Source of the DNA: JADJTT01 sp049306275
Lineage (GTDB): Bacteria > Bacteroidota > Bacteroidia > Chitinophagales > Saprospiraceae
Direction: 5' to 3'
DNA length: 64,000 nt
Assembly: GCA_049306275.1 (NCBI GenBank)
Contig: JBAQQB010000057.1
Span: 1 to 64,000 of the forward strand
Shown one piece after another: positions 42,075 to 51,398 of the stretch; within the stretch, counting starts at the first letter, position 1; each line of letters starts with the position of its first letter. The position numbers and the translations under genes are program-made. The notes under the pieces were generated by a model that was given only the letters and a program-made list of their open reading frames with translations, was not told where the DNA came from and did no database searches.

Positions 42075-42838
42075 ACTCCACTCCGCAACTTCTCACTTTC
42101 ATACCTCACCCCCCCCAAATACAGCCCCTCCGGCGGCACGCTCCAGCTCTTCGCCAGCCGGGTCTGGGTATCCATGGCTTTTTTGACCTCAGCGGGGCTG
42201 ACCTGTCCCATGCCCACGTTGAGGCACATGCCTACGATCAGGCGCACCATGCCGCGCAGGAAGCGGTTGGCGGTGATGTGGAAGACGAGGCGGTCGCGGG
42301 CTTCGTCTTGTTCCCACTCGCAGCGCCGCAGGTCGCAGCGCACGGTGTGGACGTCGGTGTTGGATTTGCAGAAGGGGTAGAACGCTTCGTAGGGGAGCAG
42401 CAACTGCGCGGCTTCCTGGACCTTATCAAAATCCAGGCGGTCGCGGAAGGGGAAGAACCAGGCCAGGCCCGGAGCGAAGGGGTTTTTGGACAGGTCGAGG
42501 AGGTATTCGTAGCTGCGCTCCGTGGCGTCGAAGCGGGCGTGCGCTTCGGGGTGCACGGGGTAGATGTTCCGGAATGCGATATCGGGCGGCAGGAACTTGT
42601 TGAGGCGGGTGAGGAAGCCCTGCGGGAACTCGCCCTCGAAGTCGAAGTGCAGCACGTACTCGCGCGCGTGCACGCCCGCGTCGGTGCGCCCGCAGCCGGT
42701 CACCTCAATGCCCCCGCCCAGGATGGTCGACATGGCGGATTCGATGACCTCCTGCACGCTCAGCGCACGGGGCTCGGGCTGCCGCTGCCAGCCGGCATAG
42801 CGGGTCCCGCAGTAGGCGAGGTGGGCGAAGTATCGCAT
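42071..42838 (-). CDS. truA: tRNA pseudouridine(38-40) synthase
   Basis: This 255-residue enzyme makes pseudouridine at tRNA positions 38-40. The catalytic aspartate is in GCGRTDAGVHAREYV, and the N-terminal YCGTRYAGWQRQP and MVRLIVGMCLNVGMG segments are typical. Start at 42838 gives MRYFAHLAYCG, aligned with the family. Tail-to-tail 4-bp overlap with the small lipoprotein gene marks the sharp border of the AT-rich island. Confidence 0.95.
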   Translation of the reverse strand: MRYFAHLAYCGTRYAGWQRQPEPRALSVQEVIESAMSTILGGGIEVTGCGRTDAGVHAREYVLHFDFEGEFPQGFLTRLNKFLPPDIAFRNIYPVHPEAHARFDATERSYEYLLDLSKNPFAPGLAWFFPFRDRLDFDKVQEAAQLLLPYEAFYPFCKSNTDVHTVRCDLRRCEWEQDEARDRLVFHITANRFLRGMVRLIVGMCLNVGMGQVSPAEVKKAMDTQTRLAKSWSVPPEGLYLGGVRYESEKLRSGV

Positions 42839-42853
42839 TTTTGAAAAAATTAA

Positions 42854-42880
42854 GGGGCAATGGCTCACCGCCATTGCCCC
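42854..42880 (-). terminator. Terminator of the DoxX-like gene
   Basis: On the minus strand, GGGGCAATGG and CCATTGCCCC form a perfect 10-bp stem with a 7-nt loop, followed by TTAATTTTTTC. It lies between the DoxX-like gene and truA. Confidence 0.85.
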
Positions 42881-42904
42881 CGAAAGTAAGAATTTTTCTC
42901 TTAC

Positions 42905-43282
42905 TTACCCGATCACAGATTTGTCTTTTGCCATCATCGCGGCGTAAATCCAGGCGCCGCCGGCCAGGCCGAGGTCCTTGAGGAAATTGCCCATTGCGCC
43001 GTGGTCTGTACCCCCGCTACTCAATACCCCCGGCAGGTGAATGGAGAGCGCGTAAATCAGAATCAACAGGCCCAGCAGGGCGGCAGCAAGCTTGTCGTAC
43101 TTGCCGATGAGAATAGACAACGAAGCGGCGATCATCGCGATGCCCGTGATGTAGACCCAAACAGCCCCGCCGGGAATGGGCACCATGCCAGCCATGGCGT
43201 TGGCGCTCATGAGGTGCATCACACCGAAGATCAGCGGCGGAACGATGAGAAGGTAACGTCCTGCGGAAAGAATGGCATTCAT
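42905..43282 (-). CDS. DoxX-like small membrane protein
   Basis: This 125-residue protein has four membrane helices (about 8-25, 40-60, 65-82, 103-118), with VPPLIFGVMHLM, the GAVWVYITGIAMIAASLSILI segment and a GDLG-like KDLGLAGGAWIYA end. The pattern is that of DoxX/DUF417-like proteins of Bacteroidota. Function unknown; family members have been linked to redox or membrane homeostasis. Monocistronic with its own terminator. Confidence 0.7.
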   Translation of the reverse strand: MNAILSAGRYLLIVPPLIFGVMHLMSANAMAGMVPIPGGAVWVYITGIAMIAASLSILIGKYDKLAAALLGLLILIYALSIHLPGVLSSGGTDHGAMGNFLKDLGLAGGAWIYAAMMAKDKSVIG

Positions 43283-43393
43283 AGTTGTTCGTTTTAGTTG
43301 GTCTATACAATAAATGTTTATACAATCGTCTAAACGAAATTACTTTTTTCTTTTGATCCGGCAAATAATTTTGGGTTAATTTTCTGAAAACAA

Positions 43394-43423
43394 AAAGAGG
43401 TTCCGGGAAACCAGAACCTCTTT
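43394..43423 (-). terminator. Terminator of the tig-clpP-clpX operon
   Basis: On the minus strand, AAAGAGGTTC and GAACCTCTTT form a 10-bp stem with a 10-nt loop followed by TTGTTTTC. It starts 27 bp after the clpX stop. Confidence 0.85.
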
Positions 43424-43449
43424 GGAAGGATATTTTGTCGTCTGTGGCG

Positions 43450-44700
43450 TCAGGCTGCCTGCAGCTTGTGGAACTTGGAGTTCGACAATTTTGTCTTGGC
43501 GTATTCGAGATCCACGACGAATTTTTTCACTGTCTTCTGGGAAGGCAGTTCGAACATGGCGTCGGTCATGATGGCTTCGCAGATGGAGCGCAGGCCGCGG
43601 GCGCCGAGGCTGTACTCCATGGCTTTTTCAGCAACGAACTGGATGGCCTCGGGGGTGACCACCAGTTCGATGCCTTCGATCTCGAAAAGTTTCTTGTATT
43701 GTTTGATCAGGGAGTTCCTGGGCTCAGTGAGGATGCTCCGAAGGGACTCCAGGTCGAGCGGTTCGAGGTAGGCCAGCACCGGCAGGCGGCCCACCAGTTC
43801 AGGGATGAGGCCGTAGGACTTGATATCCTGGTGGTTGACGTACTGCAACAGGTGCTCCTTGTCGATCAGCTGCTTTTTGTTGCCGAAGCCGATGACCTGC
43901 GTATTGACCCTGCGGGCGATGATCCGCTCGATGCCGTCGAAAGCGCCGCCGCAGATGAACAGGATGTTCTGGGTGTTGATCTTGACCAGTTTCTGTTCCG
44001 GGTGCTTGCGGCCGCCTTGCGGGGGCACGTTGACGTCGGTGCCTTCGAGCATTTTGAGCAGGGCCTGCTGCACGCCTTCGCCCGACACGTCGCGGGTGAT
44101 CGAGGGGTTGTCCGACTTGCGGGCGATCTTGTCGATCTCATCGATGTAGACGATGCCGCGTTCGGCCTGCTGTACGTTGTAGTCGCAGACCTGGAGCAGG
44201 CGGCTGAGGATGCTCTCGACGTCTTCGCCCACGTAGCCGGCTTCGGTGAAGACGGTGGCGTCGACGATAGAGAAGGGCACGTTGAGGAATTTGGCGATGG
44301 TCTTGGCCAGCAGGGTCTTGCCCGTGCCGGTGCGTCCGACGAACACCACGTTCGATTTTTCGATCTCCACGTCGCCGCCGGTGTCTTGCTTGAGGCGTTT
44401 GTAGTGGTTGTACACCGCTACGGAGAGGTACTTTTTGGCCTCGTCCTGACCGATGACGTATTGATCGAGGTGGTCCTTGATCGCTTTGGGGGTGACGTGG
44501 TCGGGGAAGAAGAAGTCGCTGGCCGGTTTGGCCTGCTTGCGCTTGCCCTGCCCGTCGTAGAGTTCTTCCTGGATGATCTCGGCGGCCTGTTCGACGCACA
44601 TCTCGCAGATGTGGGCGTCGATACCGGCGATGAGGATCAGGGCCTCCGATTTATCCCTTCCGCAAAAGGAGCACCTGTATGTGGGTTTGTTTTTCCGCAT
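43450..44700 (-). CDS. clpX: ClpX, ATP-dependent unfoldase of ClpXP
   Basis: This 416-residue hexameric AAA+ protein feeds substrates to ClpP. The N-terminal zinc-binding domain has CSFCGRDKSEAL and ICEMC. Walker A is GRTGTGKTLLAKTIA, Walker B VYIDEIDKIA, with the pore motif GYVGED and the sensor-2 GARGLR. The C-terminal tail is longer than in E. coli. It is the third gene of the tig-clpP-clpX operon, starting 12 bp after clpP. Confidence 0.97.
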   Translation of the reverse strand: MRKNKPTYRCSFCGRDKSEALILIAGIDAHICEMCVEQAAEIIQEELYDGQGKRKQAKPASDFFFPDHVTPKAIKDHLDQYVIGQDEAKKYLSVAVYNHYKRLKQDTGGDVEIEKSNVVFVGRTGTGKTLLAKTIAKFLNVPFSIVDATVFTEAGYVGEDVESILSRLLQVCDYNVQQAERGIVYIDEIDKIARKSDNPSITRDVSGEGVQQALLKMLEGTDVNVPPQGGRKHPEQKLVKINTQNILFICGGAFDGIERIIARRVNTQVIGFGNKKQLIDKEHLLQYVNHQDIKSYGLIPELVGRLPVLAYLEPLDLESLRSILTEPRNSLIKQYKKLFEIEGIELVVTPEAIQFVAEKAMEYSLGARGLRSICEAIMTDAMFELPSQKTVKKFVVDLEYAKTKLSNSKFHKLQAA

Positions 44701-44712
44701 GGAATGAGGGTT

Positions 44713-45414
44713 TTATTTACGCGGGCTGTTGCGGTCGAGCACTTCGTCTACCAGGCCGTATTCGCGGGCTTCTTCAGCGGTCATCCAGTTGTCGCGGTCG
44801 CAGTCTTTTTCGATCTTGTCGTAAGGCTGGTTGGTGTGGTGGGCCAGGATGTCGTACAGCGACTTCTGTTGTTCCTTGACGAGTTTGTAGTAGATCTCCA
44901 TTTCGGTGACCTGGCCTTGCATGCCGCCGAGGGGCTGGTGGATCATGACGCGGCTGTGTTTGAGGCAGGTGCGTTTGCCGTGATTGCCGGCCGCGAGGAG
45001 CACGGCGCCCATGGAGGCTGCCAGTCCGGTGCAGATGGTGCTGATATCGGGGGCCACGTACTGCATGGTGTCGTAGATGCCGAGACCTGCGAGCACCGAG
45101 CCGCCGGGGCTGTTGACGAACATGGTGATGTCGCGCTTGGGGTCGGCCGATTCGAGGAAGAGGAGCTGTGCCTGCACGATGTTGGCGACTTCGTCCATAA
45201 CGGGCGTGCCGAGGAAGATGATGCGGTCCATCATCAGTCGGGAGAACACGTCGAGCACCGACACGTTGAGCTGGCGCTCTTCGATGATGTAGGGCGTGAG
45301 GTTGTTGAGCTGGCCGAAGGTGCGGGCGTTATGCAGGGCATAGCGTTCGACGTGGTGGCTTCCCAGCCCGAGGTGTTTGGTGGCGTATTTCAGGAATTCG
45401 TCCTTGGGGAACAT
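44713..45414 (-). CDS. clpP: ClpP, ATP-dependent protease proteolytic subunit
   Basis: This 233-residue serine protease has the catalytic serine in CTGLAASMGAVLLAAG, histidine in SRVMIHQPLGGMQGQ and the usual aspartate further on. The N-terminal extension (about 35 residues) is longer than in E. coli, which is usual in this phylum. It lies between tig and clpX, as in many bacteria. Confidence 0.97.
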   Translation of the reverse strand: MFPKDEFLKYATKHLGLGSHHVERYALHNARTFGQLNNLTPYIIEERQLNVSVLDVFSRLMMDRIIFLGTPVMDEVANIVQAQLLFLESADPKRDITMFVNSPGGSVLAGLGIYDTMQYVAPDISTICTGLAASMGAVLLAAGNHGKRTCLKHSRVMIHQPLGGMQGQVTEMEIYYKLVKEQQKSLYDILAHHTNQPYDKIEKDCDRDNWMTAEEAREYGLVDEVLDRNSPRK

Positions 45415-45499
45415 ACAATCAGATTTATCTTTTGGTAATTAATCAGGTCAGAATAGAAACGCCTTGTTTGTAAAAGTGGTTGCAAGGGTGCGGAAATTC

Positions 45500-46885
45500 T
45501 TATCCCTGCTGCTCGTACACGGCCATTTCCTTGTCCGACAGCTCTTTGAAGCTGAGCGGTTGCTCCTCTATGGTGACGGAAGATTCGATGGCCTTGAATA
45601 GCTTGGTTTCCAGCACTTCTTCGGCCACTTTCTCCACCTGTTTCTCATCGCCCATGAGGCGGTCGATGGTGCCCTGGATCACGTCTTCGCCGAGCTGGTA
45701 GCCCACCGATTCGAGGATGCGGCTGGCGAAGGCGTCGCGCACTTCGGCCTCCGTGATCTGCAGTTCGCGTTCGCGGATGAGCTTGTTGCGGATCAGCGAC
45801 CAGCGCAGGCTGTCGGAGAAGCTGTCGTATGATTCTTCGATTCTTTCGGGCGTGTTGTTTTCGTCGGTGGCCTCCAGCCAGCGCTTGAGGAAATCGTGGG
45901 GCAGGTCGAGCTGCTCGCGGTTGAGGTCGAGGATGCGCTGGCGCAGGGAGCGGTAGAAGAGTCCTTCGGCCCTGCGGTTGAAGTACTGCGACAGTTCCTG
46001 GCCGATGCGCTCTTTGGCTTCTTCGACGCTGGTCACGGCGCCTTCTCCGAAATAGGAATCGAAGAAAGCCTGGTCGACGGGCGGCAGTTCCGCGCGGCGC
46101 ACGCGGTCGATACGGCCTTCGAATGAAGTGCTGATCTCGCGGCCCGGCTCTTCTTCCAGCCCGAGGTAGTATCGGCGCACGAAGCCCGTGCTGGCTTCCT
46201 TATTGATGGCGAAGGGATTGAAGGTAAATTTTTCGCCGATTTTCTTCGTCTTGATCTCCGCCTTGAACTCGTCGGTGATATCGGAATCGAGGCGCAGCAC
46301 GAAGTGGTGGTGGATGCCGCCTTCCTTGTGGTCGCCGTTCTCCAGTTCGTGGATATGGAGATTGAGCAGGTCTTCGTCTTCGATGGTTCCGTCTTCGACT
46401 TCCTCCAGCTTGCCCATGCGGCGGCGGATGCCCTGGAGGTCCTTTTCCAGTTCTTCGTCGGAGATGGCGGCGGTATAGCGCTCTACGACCGTTTCGGGAC
46501 CCAGCCCCTTGATCTCGAATTCGGGCGCTTTGCCGATATCAAATTTGAACTCATAGTCGCCCGCTTCGGAGGGGTCGAAAGATACTTTGGCCTGCTCTGG
46601 AGAGGGCAGGGGATGACCCAGGTAGTTGGTGTCGCGATCCTGGCTGAGGAATTTGTTGAGCTCTTCCTGCAGCATGTCGTTGACCACGTCGGCGAGGATG
46701 GCGGGGCCGTAGGCTTTTTTCAGGAAACCTTCGGGCGCTTTGCCCTTGCGAAAACCCTTGAGGTGGGATTTGTGCTTGTAGTTCTTCAGTGCCGATTCGA
46801 AGCGAGAGGAGTACGATTCTTTTTCGATGACAACGGTGATGGAAGCGTTGAGCTGGTCGAGATCTTCTTTTAATACTTTTGGCAT
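45500..46885 (-). CDS. tig: Trigger factor (ribosome-associated chaperone)
   Basis: The 461-residue chaperone has the ribosome-binding signature in HLKGFRKGKAPEGFLKK (about 38-54), the FKBP-like middle and a long helical C-terminal cradle. The PPIase domain looks degenerate: an acidic, histidine-rich stretch (HIHELENGDHKEGGIHHHF) replaces the usual core, so isomerase activity is uncertain. First gene of the tig-clpP-clpX operon; tRNA-Leu lies 81 bp upstream on the same strand. Confidence 0.92.
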   Translation of the reverse strand: MPKVLKEDLDQLNASITVVIEKESYSSRFESALKNYKHKSHLKGFRKGKAPEGFLKKAYGPAILADVVNDMLQEELNKFLSQDRDTNYLGHPLPSPEQAKVSFDPSEAGDYEFKFDIGKAPEFEIKGLGPETVVERYTAAISDEELEKDLQGIRRRMGKLEEVEDGTIEDEDLLNLHIHELENGDHKEGGIHHHFVLRLDSDITDEFKAEIKTKKIGEKFTFNPFAINKEASTGFVRRYYLGLEEEPGREISTSFEGRIDRVRRAELPPVDQAFFDSYFGEGAVTSVEEAKERIGQELSQYFNRRAEGLFYRSLRQRILDLNREQLDLPHDFLKRWLEATDENNTPERIEESYDSFSDSLRWSLIRNKLIRERELQITEAEVRDAFASRILESVGYQLGEDVIQGTIDRLMGDEKQVEKVAEEVLETKLFKAIESSVTIEEQPLSFKELSDKEMAVYEQQG

Positions 46886-46966
46886 GACAATCCAGTCGGT
46901 TTAGAAAGCTGAAACCATGTTGGCCGAAGGCCGGTTGAGTGGTAATTGTGTTTTGAGAGGTTTTTG

Positions 46967-47048
46967 TGCGGGTGGAGGGACTCGAACCCCCAAGCCTTGC
47001 GGCACCAGATCCTAAGTCTGGCGCGTCTACCAATTTCGCCACACCCGC
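46967..47048 (-). tRNA. tRNA-Leu (TAG)
   Basis: The 82-nt gene has acceptor stem GCGGGTG/CACCCGC, anticodon stem CCAGA/TCTGG with loop CTTAGGA (anticodon TAG), a long variable arm (TGCCGCAAGGCTT region) typical of class II tRNAs and T-arm GGGGGTTCGAGTCCCTC. The discriminator is A, as required for leucine. CCA is not encoded. Confidence 0.95.
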
Positions 47049-47171
47049 CTGAAAAGTGCTGCAAAGATAACGCAATTTGACATACAGGCGCATTTTCATT
47101 GGAAAATTTGCCAGAAGGGCTAACAGTGCGGAACGTTCGAAAGTTTCCGGACGTTCTCTTAAATATCCCTG

Positions 47172-47204
47172 TTTGGGAAAAAAATAAAAAATCGTTTAGT
47201 TTTG
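47172..47204 (+). promoter_or_regulatory. Promoter of the stringent-response gene (TTTG-N21-TAGTTTTG)
   Basis: TTTG at 47172-47175, a 21-bp spacer and TAGTTTTG at 47197-47204 match both Bacteroidota promoter elements. The start codon of rsh is 43 bp downstream. Confidence 0.75.
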
Positions 47205-47246
47205 TAAGCTTGGACCTTTGGGGGAAAGACGCATCAATTCGTTTAT

Positions 47247-49472
47247 ATGGCTGAGGCTATCACTATTCAAAAAGAGGAAAAACAACTCATACAGCGGGCA
47301 TACCGGCAACTGCTGCGCTCCATCAAGTCGGAGATGGACGAGGAAGACCGTCGCAACATCCGCATGGCGTACGAAATCGCCGTGCAGGCGCACAGCAAAC
47401 AACGCCGGAAATCGGGTGAACCCTACATCCTGCACCCTATCGAAGTGGCGCGCATCTGCGCCGAAGAGATCGGCCTCGGCCCCACAGCCGTGGTCTGCGC
47501 CCTGTTGCACGACGTGGTCGAAGATACGGACGTAACCCTCGATGAACTCAACGAAAAATTCGGAACCCGCATCGGACGCATCGTCGACGGCCTCACCAAA
47601 CTCGACGGCTCATACAGCAGCAACAAAGAGACTTCTCAGGCGGAAAACTTCAAAAAAGTGCTCTCCACCCTGGTGGAAGACGTGCGCGTCGTGCTCATCA
47701 AAATGGCCGACCGCCTGCACAACATGCGCACCCTGGGCTCCATGCCCCGCCACAAACAACTCAAAATCGCCGCCGAAACGAGCTATATCTACGCGCCCCT
47801 GGCTCATCGCCTCGGCCTGCACGCCATCAAAACCGAATTCCAGGACCTCTGCTTCAAGATCAATGAACCCGAGGCCTACGACGAACTGGAACGCAGGCTT
47901 CAGGAAACCAAGCGCGAACGCACCCGTTACATCAACGACTTCATCCGGCCACTCACTTCCAAACTCGACGAAATAGGCGTGCCCTACCGCATCTTCGGCC
48001 GCCCTAAAGCCATCTCCTCCGTCTGGAACAAGATCAAGACCAAACTGGTCACCTTTGAAGAGATATACGACCTCTTTGCCGTGCGCATCGTGGTCGACGT
48101 AGAACCCATCCGCGAAAAAGCCGTCTGCTGGCATGTCTACTCCGTCGTCACCGATGTCTTCAAACCCGTCCCGGAGCGGCTCAAGGACTGGATCACCACG
48201 CCCAAGTCGAACGGCTATGAGTCGCTCCATACCACCGTCATCGGCCCGCACGGCCAATTCGTCGAGGTGCAGATACGCACCGAGCGCATGGATGAGATTG
48301 CCGAGAGGGGCTATGCCGCCCATTGGAAGTACAAGGGCGTCAACAACCAGCACGACGTCTACGAAGTCTGGCTCGAAGGCATCCGCGAACTGCTCGACAA
48401 CCCCAACAGCGACGCCCTGGAGTTCATCAGCGACTTCAAAGCCAATCTGTTCAACGAAGAGGTCTATGTCTATACGCCGAAAGGGGATATGAAGGTGCTG
48501 CCCAAAGGCGCTACCGCGCTCGACTTCGCCTTCAGTATCCACTCCGACATCGGTTACCACTGCACCGCGGTCAAAATCAACAACCGCCTCGTGCCCATGG
48601 GCTATGAACTGAAGAACGGCGACCAGATCGCCGTGCTCACCAGCCGCAACCAGAAGCCCAACGAAGGCTGGCTCAAAATGGTGGTCACCGGCAAAGCCAA
48701 ATCCAAAATCCGCTCCGCCATGAAGGAGGAGCGCCGCCAGCAGGGCCAGCTCGGCCGCGAACACCTCGAACGCAAGCTCCGCAACATGAAGGCCGACTTC
48801 GACCCCGCAGTCGAATTCCTCGTCAAACACTACGGCTTTTCCTCCCATGTCGACTTCTACTACGCCATCGCCACCGAAGAGTTCGACCTGTCGAACGAAT
48901 TCAAACAGTTCAGCGTAGAAGGCGGTAAACTGGTCCTCAATACACCTGCCCCCGCTCCCGCTCCTTCGGAAAACGGCGCGCCCGAAGAAGAAAAAATCCT
49001 GAAAAAATATTCCGGCAAAGCCCGCCTCCTCGTAGGCGGCGAACCGGCAGATCAGTACAACTACGCCTTCGCTTCCTGCTGCAACCCGCTGCCAGGCGAC
49101 GATATCTTCGCCTTCCTCTCCCAAAATTCAGGCCTCAAAATTCACCGCACTTCATGCCCCAACGCCGTGCACCTCATGGCTAATTACGGCTACCGCATCA
49201 TGAAAGCCGAATGGGTCTCCTCCCCCGACTCCACCTTCGTGGCCGACCTCCTGGTCACCGGTATCGACGACGGCCCCGGTATCATCGAACGGCTGACCCA
49301 CGAAATCTCTACCAAACTCGGCGTGAATATCCGCTCCTTCAATATCCATGGCGATGAAGGCTATTTCGAGGGAAGAATCAGCCTCTTTGTGGCCAATACC
49401 GACCAACTGAACATGGCAATCCGCACCCTCAAAAACTTGCGGAACGTTTCGACTGTTACTAGAATAGATTAA
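47247..49472 (+). CDS. rsh: Bifunctional (p)ppGpp synthetase/hydrolase, RelA/SpoT homologue
   Basis: This 741-residue protein has an HD hydrolase domain (about 45-200; ALLHDVVEDTD supplies metal residues), a nucleotidyltransferase domain (about 245-360; IYDLFAVRIVV, SNGYESLHTTV), a TGS domain (about 395-460; VYVYTPKGDMKVLPKGATALDFAF), a linker and C-terminal zinc-finger and ACT domains (CCNPLPGDDI; DGPGIIERLTHEI). Both hydrolase and synthetase motifs are intact. First gene of a run continuing with a fur-like gene. Confidence 0.96.
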   Translation: MAEAITIQKEEKQLIQRAYRQLLRSIKSEMDEEDRRNIRMAYEIAVQAHSKQRRKSGEPYILHPIEVARICAEEIGLGPTAVVCALLHDVVEDTDVTLDELNEKFGTRIGRIVDGLTKLDGSYSSNKETSQAENFKKVLSTLVEDVRVVLIKMADRLHNMRTLGSMPRHKQLKIAAETSYIYAPLAHRLGLHAIKTEFQDLCFKINEPEAYDELERRLQETKRERTRYINDFIRPLTSKLDEIGVPYRIFGRPKAISSVWNKIKTKLVTFEEIYDLFAVRIVVDVEPIREKAVCWHVYSVVTDVFKPVPERLKDWITTPKSNGYESLHTTVIGPHGQFVEVQIRTERMDEIAERGYAAHWKYKGVNNQHDVYEVWLEGIRELLDNPNSDALEFISDFKANLFNEEVYVYTPKGDMKVLPKGATALDFAFSIHSDIGYHCTAVKINNRLVPMGYELKNGDQIAVLTSRNQKPNEGWLKMVVTGKAKSKIRSAMKEERRQQGQLGREHLERKLRNMKADFDPAVEFLVKHYGFSSHVDFYYAIATEEFDLSNEFKQFSVEGGKLVLNTPAPAPAPSENGAPEEEKILKKYSGKARLLVGGEPADQYNYAFASCCNPLPGDDIFAFLSQNSGLKIHRTSCPNAVHLMANYGYRIMKAEWVSSPDSTFVADLLVTGIDDGPGIIERLTHEISTKLGVNIRSFNIHGDEGYFEGRISLFVANTDQLNMAIRTLKNLRNVSTVTRID

Positions 49473-49494
49473 ATCTAAACAAGGGGCAGCGGTT

Positions 49495-49995
49495 ATGAAC
49501 AAGAAAAACGAAGACGAGGTAATCCGGGAAGTGAAGGAGATTTTCTCCAACCACCTGGAACAGCAAAGCTTTCGGAAAACCCCCGAACGCTTTGCTATTT
49601 TGGAAGAGATCTACCGGCGCAGCGACCATTTCGATGCCGAAGCCCTCTATATCCACATGAAAAACCAAAACTACCGGGTCAGCCGCGCCACGGTCTACAA
49701 CACCCTGGAATTGCTCGTCCACTGCGACCTGGTCAAAAAACACCAGTTTGGCAAAAACCTCGCCCAATACGAAAAATCGCACGGATACAAGCAGCACGAC
49801 CACCTCATCTGCCTTGATTGCGGCGAGGTGCTGGAGTTTTGCGACCCCCGTATCCACCAGATCAAGAGCATGATGGGCGAGCTGCTCAAATTCAAGGTCG
49901 TCAACCACTCCCTCAACCTCTACGGAAATTGCGACGGCGCCTGCGGCCGTAAAAAAAACGGCAAACTCCAGAACGATAAGGAACCCATTTCATAA
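49495..49995 (+). CDS. Fur-family metalloregulator
   Basis: This 166-residue protein has the winged helix (RKTPERFAILEEIYRRSDHFDAEALYIHMKNQNYRVSRATVYNTLELLV) and the metal/dimerisation region QHDHLICLDCGEVLEFCDPRI with CxxC zinc ligands, plus a second C-terminal cysteine pair (NCDGACG). The usual HHDH is QHDH here. Whether it senses iron, zinc or peroxide is not clear from these residues. It follows rsh by 22 bp. The feoAB genes lie 4 kb downstream on the same strand. Confidence 0.9.
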   Translation: MNKKNEDEVIREVKEIFSNHLEQQSFRKTPERFAILEEIYRRSDHFDAEALYIHMKNQNYRVSRATVYNTLELLVHCDLVKKHQFGKNLAQYEKSHGYKQHDHLICLDCGEVLEFCDPRIHQIKSMMGELLKFKVVNHSLNLYGNCDGACGRKKNGKLQNDKEPIS

Positions 49996-50082
49996 AGCCC
50001 TTACCATCCTGATGATCCGTCGCAAATCCTCTGTAATCCTGTTTATTTTCCCTCCTCCACTGTTTCTGTGAGAATATAACCG

Positions 50083-50090
50083 TAACTTTG
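50083..50090 (+). promoter_or_regulatory. -7 box TAACTTTG of the purA promoter
   Basis: Perfect TAnnTTTG 23 bp before the purA start. No TTTG at a normal -33 distance; TTTC occurs 16 bp upstream. Confidence 0.5.
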
Positions 50091-50113
50091 GCGGCTTAAA
50101 AAAATGAAAAACC

Positions 50114-51385
50114 ATGGCTGTTGACGTCCTCTTAGGTCTCCAGTGGGGAGACGAAGGAAAAGGTAAGATCGTCGATTTTCTCGCTCAGGGGTACGATATG
50201 GTCGCCCGCTTTCAGGGCGGTCCCAATGCCGGTCATACGCTCAAATTCGACGGCAAAAAATTCGTCCTGCACACCATCCCCTCCGGGATTTTTCGCGAAG
50301 GGCTCCTCAACCTCATCGGCAACGGGGTGGTGATCGATCCGGTCATCCTGGAACGCGAATTGCGCAACCTCGACAGCCTTGGGGTCGACTACCGGCAGCG
50401 CCTTCTGGTGGCGCGCAAGGCACACCTCATCCTGCCCACCCACCGCTACCTCGACGCCGTCTCCGAAGCCGCCAAGGGCAAGGAGAAAATCGGCTCCACC
50501 CTGAAGGGCATCGGCCCAACCTATATGGACAAAACCGGCCGCAATGGCCTCCGGGTCGGCGATACCACGCTGCCTGATTTTGAGAAAAAATACCAGGCCC
50601 TCCGCGCCAAACACCTCGGCCTGGTGCGCCTGCACCCGGAAGTGGAGTTCGACCTGGAAAAAGAAGAATCCGACTGGATGGCCAGCCTCGACGTGCTGCG
50701 ATCCCTCCAGCACGTCAACGGCGAATACCTGGTCAACGAATTCCTGCGCGAAGGGAAACGCATCCTGGCCGAAGGCGCCCAGGGCTCCATGCTCGATATC
50801 GATTTCGGCACCTATCCCTACGTCACTTCCTCCAACACCATCACCGCCGGCGCCTGCAGCGGCCTGGGCATAGCCCCCGACAAGATCGGCGAAGTGATCG
50901 GCGTGTCGAAAGCCTACTGCACCCGCGTGGGCGGCGGACCCTTCCCCACCGAACTCGACGACGAGACCGGCGAAGCCCTCCGCCGCGAAGGCGCAGAATT
51001 CGGCGCCACGACCGGACGCCCCCGCCGCTGCGGCTGGATCGACCTGCCCCAACTTCGCTATTCCATCATGCTCAACGGCGTTACCCAGCTCGTCATTACC
51101 AAAATCGACGTGCTCAACCAGTTTCAGTCGATCAAGGCAGCTACGGCATACCGCTACAACGGAGTGGTGAGCGACCAGTTGCCCTACGATCTTTGCGAGA
51201 TCCGGGTAGAACCCGTCTGGGAAACCTTCCACGGCTGGAGCCAGTCGCTCGAAGAGGCCTCTTCTTTCGAGGAAATGCCCGCCCCCGCACGCAAATACGT
51301 CGAAGCGCTGGAGCAAAGCCTGGGCGTTCCCGTTACCATGATCTCTACCGGGCCGGAAAGAAAGCAACTCATCCTGAAGCGCTAA
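50114..51385 (+). CDS. purA: Adenylosuccinate synthetase
   Basis: This 423-residue enzyme converts IMP and aspartate to adenylosuccinate using GTP. The N-terminal P-loop-like GLQWGDEGKGKIVD carries the catalytic Asp and the GPNAGHT segment carries the catalytic His, with the QGSMLDIDFGTYPYVTSS and RPRRCGWID motifs further on. Length matches the family. It has its own -7 box, and the peptidase gene follows 13 bp later. Confidence 0.97.
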   Translation: MAVDVLLGLQWGDEGKGKIVDFLAQGYDMVARFQGGPNAGHTLKFDGKKFVLHTIPSGIFREGLLNLIGNGVVIDPVILERELRNLDSLGVDYRQRLLVARKAHLILPTHRYLDAVSEAAKGKEKIGSTLKGIGPTYMDKTGRNGLRVGDTTLPDFEKKYQALRAKHLGLVRLHPEVEFDLEKEESDWMASLDVLRSLQHVNGEYLVNEFLREGKRILAEGAQGSMLDIDFGTYPYVTSSNTITAGACSGLGIAPDKIGEVIGVSKAYCTRVGGGPFPTELDDETGEALRREGAEFGATTGRPRRCGWIDLPQLRYSIMLNGVTQLVITKIDVLNQFQSIKAATAYRYNGVVSDQLPYDLCEIRVEPVWETFHGWSQSLEEASSFEEMPAPARKYVEALEQSLGVPVTMISTGPERKQLILKR

Positions 51386-51398
51386 AACCGATTTTCTC

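Noticed and set aside
43435..45438. 667-codon plus-strand frame opposite clpX and clpP
   Set aside because: It spans two well-identified genes and their intergenic gap on the opposite strand; typical codon-bias artefact.
49996..50082. AATCCT-rich stretch before purA as a short gene or riboswitch
   Set aside because: No open frame with a start and no stable paired structure; it looks like repeat debris upstream of the promoter.
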